The position numbers and the translations under genes were made by a program. DNA of 64,000 bases from Nitrosomonas cryotolerans ATCC 49181 (GTDB taxonomy: Bacteria > Pseudomonadota > Gammaproteobacteria > Burkholderiales > Nitrosomonadaceae). Below the pieces are notes generated by a model that worked only from the letters and a program-made list of their open reading frames with translations, ran no database searches and was not told where the DNA came from. Every line of letters starts with the position of its first letter. Within the stretch, counting starts at the first letter, position 1. This document shows, piece by piece, positions 36,517 to 44,538 of this stretch. The stretch lies in assembly GCF_900143275.1 (NCBI RefSeq), contig NZ_FSRO01000001.1, positions 1,940,116 to 2,004,115 on the forward strand, in the 5' to 3' direction.

Positions 36517-37602
36517 TTAATCACTCAAGAATTGACCTGAATCATGTTGCCACGTCACGATGACAGGATCTCCGATTTCGAAAAAATTTGCGCGACCGGG
36601 GATTGAATTGGGAAGCAATGCTTCGATACGTGTGCTATTGGAAAGTTCTACAATATAGGTGGTTACATCCCCTACATACAGAAAGTCAGACACCCTACCA
36701 ATAAAGTATGGGGCTACCTTATTTTCTTCGGAACAATGTAAGACTCTGACTTGTTCTGGACGGATAGCCATGATGCCTTGACTACCAACCTGGATGTCTT
36801 TTCTTCCGGGAACAGTGACATTACCTAAGCCTGTAACGCTCAGTTGTAAATGTAAAGGGGTCACTGCCAGTACTTTGGCTTCCATCATATTGATCTTACC
36901 GATAAAATCAGCAACAAAACGGTTTGAGGGAAAATTATAAATTCTTGAAGGCTCGTCTATCTGTTCGACATTGCCCTGATTCATGACAGCAATGCGATGT
37001 GACAATGCCAATGCTTCGTTTTGAGCGTGTGTAATAAATACGAAAGTAACCCCGATTTCATTTTGTAAATCAATTAATTCTCTTTGCATCTCTCCGCGTA
37101 ATTTTTCGTCCAGCGCACCCAATGGCTCATCTAATAATAACAGGCGTGGATGATTGATTAATCCTCTGGCAAATGCAACCCGTTGTTTCTGTCCTCCTGA
37201 TAATTCATGGGGAAATCGGTTAGCAAATTTAGAAAGATAGACATCGCTCAATGCCTCGTTTACTCTGGAATGGATTTCATCCCGCATTTTTCCAGACATT
37301 TTAAGGGGAAAAGCAATATTTTCCGCCACAGTCATATGTGGAAACAACGCATAACTTTGGAACACGGTATGAATAGGGCGTTTCTCTGGCGGCACACCGA
37401 CCATATCTCGACCATCAAGCAGAATCTGACCACTATCTGGGGCATCAAATCCTGCTATCATGCGTAGCAAAGTTGTTTTGCCACAACCAGATGGTCCTAA
37501 TAGCGTAAAAAATTCACCGGCCTTGACATCGATGCTGACATTATCTACAGCAGTAAAATTGCCAAAGCGCTTTGTGATATTGCGAATCTCGAGTAGCGCC
37601 AT
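36517..37602 (-). CDS. potA: Polyamine ABC transporter ATP-binding protein
   Basis: ATPase of the polyamine importer, 361 residues from ATG 37602 (MALLEIRNITKRFGNFTAVD). The frame stays open further upstream to 37692, but those codons run into an 89-bp repeat element (37680-37768), so the shorter start is preferred. Walker A is GPSGCGKTTLLRMI, the signature LSGGQKQRVAFARGL, Walker B LLLLDEPLGALDEKL. The C-terminal TOBE domain includes GIMAIRPEQVRVL. First gene of potA-potB-potC-potD. Confidence 0.94.
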   Translation of the reverse strand: MALLEIRNITKRFGNFTAVDNVSIDVKAGEFFTLLGPSGCGKTTLLRMIAGFDAPDSGQILLDGRDMVGVPPEKRPIHTVFQSYALFPHMTVAENIAFPLKMSGKMRDEIHSRVNEALSDVYLSKFANRFPHELSGGQKQRVAFARGLINHPRLLLLDEPLGALDEKLRGEMQRELIDLQNEIGVTFVFITHAQNEALALSHRIAVMNQGNVEQIDEPSRIYNFPSNRFVADFIGKINMMEAKVLAVTPLHLQLSVTGLGNVTVPGRKDIQVGSQGIMAIRPEQVRVLHCSEENKVAPYFIGRVSDFLYVGDVTTYIVELSNSTRIEALLPNSIPGRANFFEIGDPVIVTWQHDSGQFLSD

Positions 37603-37679
37603 AACGTCACTATCTAAAAAAATGGGGATTCTATCAAAATTTACTATCAGGCTGAATACTTCATCCCGTCTGATAAAGT

Positions 37680-37768
37680 GAGACCTTTGCAAAACGCCAG
37701 TAGTTTAAAAATTAATTCTTTATAATCAATAGTAAAAAACTTCTGGCGAGGACTTTTGCACAAGTCTC
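37680..37768 (+). repeat. 89-bp MITE-like element, copy A
   Basis: Starts GAGACCTTTGCAAAAC and ends CTTTTGCACAAGTCTC, imperfect terminal inverted repeats of about 16 bp. Interior CGCCAG...CTGGCG arms let the whole unit fold. AAAGT occurs on both sides and may be the target duplication. It lies between ubiB and potA. Same orientation as copies B, C and D. Confidence 0.8.
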
Positions 37769-37792
37769 AAAGTGTATGGTGTATGCTAAGGG

Positions 37793-39310
37793 TCAGGGTA
37801 GGAATACCTGCCAAAGTAACAGCGCCGTAAGTAATAAAGCAATCAGTGCTAATAACCGATTTTGACGTTTCTCTTCAGCCAGTAAATCAGTCATTTTTTC
37901 TTCTAATACCTGAGCACGGTTCTCAATTAAAGCCTGATGTATTAGGCGTGGAAACTGTGGCAACATGGTTGTCCAGTTAGGTGCTTCTTTCTGCAATCGA
38001 CTTGCCAGTCCCCGAAAACCGATTTGCTCAGCCATCCAGTTTTCTAAAAAAGGTTTGGCTGTTTTCCAGAGATCAAGATCAGGATCAAGATCACGCCCTA
38101 AGCCTTCGATATTGAGCAGGGTTTTCTGTAGTAATACTAATTGTGGTTGAATTTCAACATTAAATTCACGTGAGGCCCGAAACAATTGAAGTAGTATGCG
38201 TCCAAAAGAAATTTGTTTGAGTGGTTTATCAAAGATAGGCTCACATACGGCACGAATAGCCGCTTCGAAATCATCAATCCGTGTATTTTTGGGTGCCCAT
38301 CCTGCCTCAACATGTGCCTGAGCTACTCGTCCGTAATCACGACGAAAGAATGCCAGGAAATTCAGGGCCAGGTAATTTTTGTCTTCGTCACTGAGTGTGC
38401 CCATGATACCGAAATCCACTGCAATATACCGACCGTCTTCGCCGACAAAGATGTTACCAGGATGCATATCTGCGTGGAAATAACCATCACGAAATACCTG
38501 AGTAAAAAATATCTCAACACCCATACGAGCCAATTGAGGAATGTCAGTATTTTGTGCACGTAATGTTTCTACATGGCTAATGGGTACACCCTTTACTCGT
38601 TCCATTACCATCACATTCGAATGACAGTAATCCCAATAAACCTCAGGTACAAATAAGAGTGATGAGTCTTGAAAATTGCGTCTTAATTGACTGCAATTAG
38701 ATGCTTCGCGAATAAGATCCAGTTCATCATCAATATGTCGTGCAAACTCTGATACAACCTGGCGCAATTTCAGACGTTTGCCATCAGGCCACAGAGCCTC
38801 AGCCAACCATGCGCCTGTATCCATCAAAGCAACATCATGCGCGATAATTGGAGCAATACCCGGTCGCAATATTTTTATCGCAACTTCGGTTCCATCATGT
38901 AAGACTGCCAGATGAACTTGAGCTACGGATGCACTGGCGATCGGCTTAGTATCAAATTCCAAGAATACTTCATTAATTTTTTTTCCATAAGCTGTTTCCA
39001 GTGTAGCGAGTGCAAGCTCAGAAGAGAAGGGGGGAACCTGATCCTGCAGTTTAGCCAACTCATCTGAAATATCATGTGGCAGCATATCACGCCGAGTAGA
39101 TAGCATTTGGCCGAATTTAACAAAGATGGGGCCTAATGCTTCTAATGCCAGACGTAATCGTTCGCTACGGGGGCGTTCAAGTTGCCGCCAGAATGTAAGC
39201 CATCTAACTGGTTTTTGTAGGAAGCGTAATCGGCCATAATTAAAGAAAAATTCATCGAGCCCGAAGCGAAAAGCGACAGATTGTATTTTAAGAAGACGGA
39301 ATATGCGCAT
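37793..39310 (-). CDS. ubiB: Ubiquinone biosynthesis kinase-like protein UbiB
   Basis: Membrane-associated atypical kinase/ATPase (ABC1/ADCK family) needed for ubiquinone synthesis. 505 residues. The family motif KxGQ appears as [16 protein letters not shown] near residue 66. The kinase core shows [10 protein letters not shown], then [11 protein letters not shown] and the metal-binding VDFGIMG. Two C-terminal transmembrane helices end the protein ([20 protein letters not shown]). ubiJ lies upstream on the same strand, as is common. Confidence 0.95.
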   Translation of the reverse strand: MRIFRLLKIQSVAFRFGLDEFFFNYGRLRFLQKPVRWLTFWRQLERPRSERLRLALEALGPIFVKFGQMLSTRRDMLPHDISDELAKLQDQVPPFSSELALATLETAYGKKINEVFLEFDTKPIASASVAQVHLAVLHDGTEVAIKILRPGIAPIIAHDVALMDTGAWLAEALWPDGKRLKLRQVVSEFARHIDDELDLIREASNCSQLRRNFQDSSLLFVPEVYWDYCHSNVMVMERVKGVPISHVETLRAQNTDIPQLARMGVEIFFTQVFRDGYFHADMHPGNIFVGEDGRYIAVDFGIMGTLSDEDKNYLALNFLAFFRRDYGRVAQAHVEAGWAPKNTRIDDFEAAIRAVCEPIFDKPLKQISFGRILLQLFRASREFNVEIQPQLVLLQKTLLNIEGLGRDLDPDLDLWKTAKPFLENWMAEQIGFRGLASRLQKEAPNWTTMLPQFPRLIHQALIENRAQVLEEKMTDLLAEEKRQNRLLALIALLLTALLLWQVFLP

Positions 39311-39475
39311 TTATAGAGAGAGAAAATGATGGCATGGCATGGATTATGTAACTCAATCCATAGATTAAAAAATTAATATCTATCAGGTTGTTATCTTAAT
39401 CCAATAGCACCACACTAGTTTATTGTTGAAAATTTTATGGATTTTCTGACGGGCATCGACAGCTTACGACAATAA

Positions 39476-40048
39476 TTATTTGCTTAATTTTTTTATTCGG
39501 TCTTCCAATTGATGAACATCGCCTTGTAGTTTGCTGATCTCCTGAGCAAAATCTTTTATATAAATCGATTTAGTTAGCATAGGTTGTTCCTCCACCCAGT
39601 ATTCCACTAGCGTCTGAGTTAAATTATGAATGCTCCCGGCATGCCAGTGAATAACCTGCTTACCTGTTCGCGTAATTCGGTGTGCCGGTATGTCCCCGAC
39701 AATTTTGCTCAGATCCTGCTCTGCATTCCAACGTAAATTCTTCCCAATGTCTAGCAGCGCTGTTGCAAAGTCATTATCACCTGAAATAATAATAGAGTGA
39801 AATGCATCCTCATCGTTCATGAGCAAGCGTGGTATTAAACCGGCTGTTAAGGTAAGAGTGGTATCGGCTATAATACTGTTTTTTGTATGCGCCAATTCAC
39901 AATCAGGCTGCACGATAAAATTAAAATCTAAAAAGGGGAATATCCGAACCCGTGCGGTTTTTCCAACATAGGATTGCAACCGTTTACACGCCCAGCTTTC
40001 TCCACGGAGCGCATGGTTAATTGGAGAAACTACGATAGATGTCAACAT
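39476..40048 (-). CDS. ubiJ: Ubiquinone biosynthesis accessory factor UbiJ (SCP2 domain)
   Basis: 190-residue protein of the UbiJ type, a sterol-carrier-like lipid-binding factor that holds ubiquinone intermediates in the Ubi complex. Start MLTSIVVSPINHALRGESWACKRLQ, then an SCP2-type domain (LTLTAGLIPRLLMNDEDAFHS, ISGDNDFATALLDIGKNLRW). The EQDLSKIVGDIPAHRITRTG segment is a UbiJ hallmark, and a coiled coil ends the protein (EISKLQGDVHQLEDRIKKLS). It lies 165 bp upstream of ubiB. ubiE, often the third partner, is not present. Confidence 0.88.
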   Translation of the reverse strand: MLTSIVVSPINHALRGESWACKRLQSYVGKTARVRIFPFLDFNFIVQPDCELAHTKNSIIADTTLTLTAGLIPRLLMNDEDAFHSIIISGDNDFATALLDIGKNLRWNAEQDLSKIVGDIPAHRITRTGKQVIHWHAGSIHNLTQTLVEYWVEEQPMLTKSIYIKDFAQEISKLQGDVHQLEDRIKKLSK

Positions 40049-40306
40049 GATATTTTATATAATCCAAAGCTTAAAAAATCCTGCTGACAAGAGAAAATTA
40101 GACATTATTTATATTCTCTTTAAACAGTCTGAAGCGCATTAGTGTACTTGGCCAGAGGTATTCTCCTATCACCTTATAAGATAATAGAATTTCAAGACGG
40201 TTTCAAAAATAATACAATTAAAAGCTAGAGTATAGCATTATCCACTTACTCAGATGATTCATAAATTAAACCATAATGGCTATGTTAGCTAATAAATATA
40301 GATTCA

Positions 40307-40426
40307 ATGCCAAGGTTCTGCTTTGAGTATGATGCTTCCGGTAATTGGTTGACTTTGGAACAGCCTGATCAAGTCTATGACTTATATTTTGAGACCTTTG
40401 CAAAGCCTCAGCAGTTGAAAAATTAA
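40307..40426 (+). pseudogene. Fragment of a small unknown gene running into a MITE
   Basis: ATG 40307 opens MPRFCFEYDASGNWLTLEQP, then DQVYDLYFE, coding-like in composition, and then reads straight into copy B of the 89-bp element, which supplies the last residues and the stop. The upstream part looks like the start of a real gene whose remainder has been lost. I do not recognise the family. Confidence 0.3.
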
Positions 40427-40479
40427 CTATTTATAATCAATAGTATAAAACTTATGGCGAGGGCATTTGCAAAAATTTC
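40391..40479 (+). repeat. 89-bp MITE-like element, copy B
   Basis: Begins GAGACCTTTGCAAAGC and ends GCATTTGCAAAAATTTC; its right terminus is the most diverged of the four. The core TTTATAATCAATAGTA is identical to copies A and C. It lies 86 bp upstream of crcB. Confidence 0.75.
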
Positions 40480-40564
40480 ATTTGGTAATTCGGGCGGTTA
40501 AAAGGCGAGGGTAGTACTATTCTTCATTATTTCTTAAACTTACCACTATTTTTATTATAAAGAG

Positions 40565-40948
40565 ATGACGCTGTATGCTTTTGTAGCGGTTGGCATGGGG
40601 GCTGTTATTGGAGCCTGGCTACGTTGGGGGTTAGGATTGCTGCTTAATTCTATTTTTCCGCACTTACCATTGGGAACGCTGTCGGCTAATTTGCTGGGAG
40701 GCTATTTTATCGGGCTTGCCTTGGCTTTTTTTATTCAATATCCTGGCTTATTACCCGAATGGAGATTATTTATTATCACCGGATTTCTTGGAGGATTGAC
40801 GACTTTTTCTACTTTCACTGCTGAGACGGTTACCTTGTTGACACGCGGACAATATGCCTGGAGTATAGTGATGATTGTGACACACATGGGTGGTTCATTA
40901 ATTATGACGCTGCTGGGTCTACAAACGATCAGATGGTTACATCAATAG
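40565..40948 (+). CDS. crcB: Fluoride ion channel CrcB/FluC
   Basis: Small inner-membrane protein that exports fluoride as an antiparallel dimer. 127 residues with four helices. Family marks are [13 protein letters not shown] at the N-terminus, [15 protein letters not shown] with the conserved Asn, and the central [15 protein letters not shown] that lines the pore and holds the sodium site. No fluoride riboswitch was recognised upstream. The gene is bracketed by copies B and C of the 89-bp element and then by the second IS200/IS605-type element. Confidence 0.95.
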   Translation: MTLYAFVAVGMGAVIGAWLRWGLGLLLNSIFPHLPLGTLSANLLGGYFIGLALAFFIQYPGLLPEWRLFIITGFLGGLTTFSTFTAETVTLLTRGQYAWSIVMIVTHMGGSLIMTLLGLQTIRWLHQ

Positions 40949-41077
40949 TTCGATGAATTAGGGATAGCGAGGCCTATTTTCAGATCTATATTGTCGCAAA
41001 ACAGCATAGTATATATAACCACGAGTGATCTCTTCCCGATAATTATTTACTGATCTGTAATCTGGTTTTAGATAGTC

Positions 41078-41166
41078 GAGACCTTTGCAAAACCCCAATG
41101 GTTGAAAAATTAACCCTTTATAATCAATAGTAGAAAGCTTCTAGCGAGGGCTTTTGCAAAAGTCTT
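41078..41166 (+). repeat. 89-bp MITE-like element, copy C
   Basis: Begins GAGACCTTTGCAAAAC and ends GGCTTTTGCAAAAGTCTT. Core TTTATAATCAATAGTA. It lies 129 bp after crcB and 61 bp before the IS200/IS605-type element; same orientation as copy B. Confidence 0.8.
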
Positions 41167-41207
41167 AGCCGATCATATATCATTTGTTTCGTAGTTTTGT
41201 CAGGTAG

Positions 41208-41366
41208 TTTTTCACAAAAAGCCCGCTTTGACATCCTCCCCTTCCTAAACGAAGGGGATTCCTAGCGACTTATTAAGCCGTTAAGAGTAGGTTTGTATTG
41301 CTACTGCCTACTGGTTCCTGCTTCTTAGACGAAACTAACGTTTCAACTCCACAGGCTAACAAGCGA
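41208..41366 (-). ncRNA. Predicted omega-RNA region plus guide, copy 2
   Basis: By analogy with known TnpB systems, the scaffold covers the tnpB 3' end and right-end hairpin, and the guide is the flank just outside the element: minus strand 41227 to 41208, reading AGCGGGCTTTTTGTGAAAAA. The inner limit is a guess. This guide differs completely from that of copy 1 because each derives from its own insertion site. Confidence 0.48.
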
Positions 41367-42505
41367 TGTCCTCGCTCAAGTACATTCAAGGCACCTACCA
41401 AGTCGGCATTGGCTTTAAATCCACATTCTGTACATTCAAAAGCACTTTGGCTTTTGCGATTGTCACGACTAACATGTTGACATCCAGGGCAGGTTTGAGA
41501 GGTGTATTGAGGGTTTACCTTCAATACATCCCCGCCTGAACAAGCCTGTTTATACTCCAAGAATGAAACGAACATTCCCCATCCTTGGTCAAGAATGGAT
41601 TTGTTTAGACCCGATTTCGCTTTGACGTTTTTACCATGCTTTTCAACACTGCCCTTGGCACTCTTAGACATGTTTCCTATCTTTAAATTCTCAACTACGA
41701 CCATTGCGTGATTTTTGCTGATTTCGGTTGAGGTTTTGTGTAAGAAGTCTAAACGAGCATTGGCAATACGCTCATGCAGTCGGGTAATGATTTGTTTCTG
41801 CTTTTTCCAGTTAGCAGAGAAACGGACTTTTTTAGACAGCTTACGCTGTTCAAAAGCCAGTTTCTTTGATAACTTTCTGAAACTGTTTAAAGGTTCTACG
41901 TATGAGCCGTCTGACAAGGTTGCAAAGCGGGTAACGCCCATATCAACACCAATCATACTGGTTGAGCTATGACGCTTTAGCTCGGTCTCGTACTCAGTCT
42001 GAATCGACACGTACCAATAACTGCCTTTACGGGAAATCGTCATATTTTTAACGTCACCAATGACTTGGCGTGAATTACGATATTTCACCCAACCGATTTT
42101 AGGCAAGAACACTTTGCTAGACTCTTGCTCCAGCTTAAATCCTTGTGGATAACGAAAGCTGTCACTCAAACCTTTTTTCTTGAATTTTGGAATCCGTTTT
42201 AAAGGCTGTTTTTTATCAAAACCGTCTTTGAACGCTTTTTCTAAGTTTTTTAAGGCTTGTTGCAACGGTTGAGAATGAACGGTTTTTAGAAATCCATAAT
42301 CTTCTGAGGATTTCCATAGCTTTAGCCAAAATGACAACTCGTTGTACCAAAGCAATGGCTGTTTCTGCTCTAATCTGAACAGATTCATTGCTAAGGCTTT
42401 ATTCCAAACAAACCGATTAGCACCTGCAAACTCAACCATCTTCTGTACTTGGTCAGAATTTGGATTGAGTCGAGATTTAAAGGCTTTGCGTATAATCTGC
42501 TTCAT
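41273..42505 (-). CDS. tnpB: TnpB RNA-guided nuclease, IS605-type (copy 2)
   Basis: 410 residues, same architecture as copy 1: N-terminal wedge/recognition region, RuvC residues Asp188, Glu272 and Asp368, and a zinc ribbon C339-P-G-C342...C358-C361. It differs from copy 1 at position 162 (Ser for Gly) and 341 (Gly for Arg, inside the first zinc knuckle). All catalytic and zinc ligands remain. It starts at ATG 42505, 30 bp from tnpA. Confidence 0.93.
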   Translation of the reverse strand: MKQIIRKAFKSRLNPNSDQVQKMVEFAGANRFVWNKALAMNLFRLEQKQPLLWYNELSFWLKLWKSSEDYGFLKTVHSQPLQQALKNLEKAFKDGFDKKQPLKRIPKFKKKGLSDSFRYPQGFKLEQESSKVFLPKIGWVKYRNSRQVIGDVKNMTISRKGSYWYVSIQTEYETELKRHSSTSMIGVDMGVTRFATLSDGSYVEPLNSFRKLSKKLAFEQRKLSKKVRFSANWKKQKQIITRLHERIANARLDFLHKTSTEISKNHAMVVVENLKIGNMSKSAKGSVEKHGKNVKAKSGLNKSILDQGWGMFVSFLEYKQACSGGDVLKVNPQYTSQTCPGCQHVSRDNRKSQSAFECTECGFKANADLVGALNVLERGHRLLACGVETLVSSKKQEPVGSSNTNLLLTA

Positions 42506-42535
42506 GGTTATAATTATACAAAAAGGAATTGGTCT

Positions 42536-42964
42536 ATGCAAGTTAATAACAATGTAAGAACAGGAAGACATTGTGTTTTTAATCTTCATGTTCATTTGGT
42601 TTTTGTAACAAAATACCGTAGAGATGTTTTCTCCGGAAGGGTATTAATTGATTTGGAAGAAATATTTAAAAACGTGTGTTTGGATTTTGAAGCAGAATTG
42701 GTGGAATTTAACGGTGAGCATGATCATATTCACCTTTTAGTTAACTATCCACCAAAAATTGCTATTTCTAACTTGGTAAATAGTTTGAAAGGCGTTTCAA
42801 GCCGACTTATTCGCAAAAAGAATTATCCCGAAATTAAAAATAAGCTTTGGGGTAATATGCTTTGGAGTCCAAGCTATTTTGCGGGTAGTTGTGGTGGAGC
42901 ACCACTCTCGATTACACTCTCGATTATTAAGCAATATATTGAACAACAGCAAAGACCGCATTAA
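42536..42964 (+). CDS. tnpA: IS200-type HUH/Y1 transposase TnpA
   Basis: 142-residue single-strand DNA transposase. Start at ATG 42536 (MQVNNNVRTGRHCVFNL), just after AGGAATTGG; the frame is open further upstream but that part overlaps tnpB. HUH motif is GEHDHIHLLV. The catalytic Tyr lies in the helix IIKQYIEQQ. Compared with copy 1 there are 4 extra residues shortly before this helix (APLSITLSIIKQ versus APLSIIKQ), from a perfect 12-bp tandem duplication at 42903-42926. The effect on activity is unknown. Confidence 0.9.
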   Translation: MQVNNNVRTGRHCVFNLHVHLVFVTKYRRDVFSGRVLIDLEEIFKNVCLDFEAELVEFNGEHDHIHLLVNYPPKIAISNLVNSLKGVSSRLIRKKNYPEIKNKLWGNMLWSPSYFAGSCGGAPLSITLSIIKQYIEQQQRPH

Positions 42965-43214
42965 ACAGGCTTCGCCTGTGCGCTTATATCTCCGCCCTGA
43001 AGGACGAAGTTTTACGCGCTATTTGATAAAATTAGAATAGAACGATTGGTTTAATTCTTACATGGATTCTGTACATGTAATACTGCCACCAACGCGGCAA
43101 CCCGCCGTGACGGTAACAAACCACAGAGCCTGTACAGCCATTAAACGATTTCCGAATCCATAAAATTTTCCAAATTAGCGCGCCAGATTCATTTGGCAGA
43201 ACGATCAGCTTTGA

Positions 43215-44519
43215 TTATTTTAAATACGGATTAATGCTGTGATAACCGATATCACGTCGCATTTGGCAACCATTGAAATCAATCCTGTCAGCTAATCTGT
43301 AAGCGTTGCGTTGCGCTATTTTAATACTGTCGCCCAGGGCCGTGATGCATAATACACGCCCACCTGATGTGATAATTTCTTTTCCATTCTTCCCACCTAA
43401 AGCTGTTCCCGAGTGAAACACATGAAAATCTTTTGTATTTTCCTGTTCTAAATTCAGGTCTGTCAGTCCGCGGATAACATCGTTTTTTCGGGGTGCTTCC
43501 GGGTAGCCGTGTGCAGCTATGACAATACCCAGGGCCGCGCGGCAATCCCATTCTGCTTTTGCTTTATCAAGTGTTCCATTTAATGCTTGTTCTATTAAGA
43601 CAGAAAGATCGCTTCTTAAGCGCAGCATAATGGGCTGGGTTTCAGGGTCGCCCATGCGGCAATTAAATTCTAATACCTTGATCTTGTTATCTGGAGTAAT
43701 AATCAGTCCCGCATAAAGAAAGCCGGTGTAGCTTGTGCCTTCTTGTGCCATTCCATTGATGACAGGATAAATAATTTCTTGCATTATTCGGGCATGCAAT
43801 TCGGGAGAGATAAAGGAAGCGGGTGAATATGCGCCCATCCCGCCGGTATTGGGCCCTTGGTCTCCATCTAGCAGGCGCTTATGATCCTGACTGGTCGCCA
43901 GTGGCAATACATGACGGCCATCCGCCATAACGATAAAACTAACCTCTACACCTTGTAGAAATTCTTCGATAATAATGTGCATCCCGGCGTCACCCAGATT
44001 CTTTTCAACAAGCATGCTATCGATTGCTGCGTGGGCTATTGAAGGTGTCATGGCGACAATAACACCCTTACCGGCAGCTAAGCCATTGGCTTTGATGACG
44101 ATAGGTGCCCCTTTTTCTTCTACATAATGATGCGCTTTGATCGGATCACTGAAACCGCTATAAGCAGCGGTGGGGATATGATGGCGTTGCATGAATGCCT
44201 TAGAAAAATCTTTAGATACTTCCAGTTGTGCTGCCTGTCTGGTTGGACCAAAAATCTTCAGGTTAGCCATATGAAAAGCATCAACAATTCCGTCGGCTAA
44301 TGGTGCCTCTGGGCCAACAATTGTTAGTGCGATATCCTCTGTTTTAGCAAATTTAATCAGATCAGGAATAGCGGTAATAGAGAGGTTCTCTATACCCCGT
44401 TCCTGTGTTGTCCCTGCATTACCGGGTGCAACAAATACTTTAAGGACACGAGGTGATTGAATGAGTTTCCATGCCAGCGCATGCTCTCTTCCTCCACTTC
44501 CAATAACGAGTAGTTTCAT
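43215..44519 (-). CDS. purD: Phosphoribosylamine-glycine ligase
   Basis: ATP-grasp enzyme of purine synthesis joining glycine to phosphoribosylamine to give GAR. 434 residues from ATG 44519 (MKLLVIGSGGREHALAWKL); the frame is open upstream but that part overlaps purH. ATP-grasp parts include APIVIKANGLAAGKGVIVA and the GDPETQPIMLRLRSDL motif. Last gene of dusB-fis-purH-purD, 19 bp after purH. Confidence 0.97.
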   Translation of the reverse strand: MKLLVIGSGGREHALAWKLIQSPRVLKVFVAPGNAGTTQERGIENLSITAIPDLIKFAKTEDIALTIVGPEAPLADGIVDAFHMANLKIFGPTRQAAQLEVSKDFSKAFMQRHHIPTAAYSGFSDPIKAHHYVEEKGAPIVIKANGLAAGKGVIVAMTPSIAHAAIDSMLVEKNLGDAGMHIIIEEFLQGVEVSFIVMADGRHVLPLATSQDHKRLLDGDQGPNTGGMGAYSPASFISPELHARIMQEIIYPVINGMAQEGTSYTGFLYAGLIITPDNKIKVLEFNCRMGDPETQPIMLRLRSDLSVLIEQALNGTLDKAKAEWDCRAALGIVIAAHGYPEAPRKNDVIRGLTDLNLEQENTKDFHVFHSGTALGGKNGKEIITSGGRVLCITALGDSIKIAQRNAYRLADRIDFNGCQMRRDIGYHSINPYLK

Positions 44520-44538
44520 TGTAAATATTGATGAGTTA

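Larger units (their letters stand above)
41228..43025 (-). mobile_element. IS200/IS605-type element, copy 2 (uninterrupted)
   Basis: 1798-bp element in the opposite orientation to copy 1, carrying divergent tnpB (minus) and tnpA (plus). The right end (TCAA on the minus strand, 41228-41231) and left end next to TTTAT (minus strand, 43026-43030) were set by comparison with copy 1. It is 12 bp longer than copy 1 without its IS3 insert, explained by a 12-bp tandem duplication in tnpA. The two copies are otherwise nearly identical, so spread is recent. Confidence 0.9.

Noticed and set aside
40480..40564. Possible fluoride riboswitch before crcB
   Set aside because: The short leader has GGCG and GGGTAG pieces but not the ordered conserved stretches of the crcB motif; no convincing pseudoknot was found.
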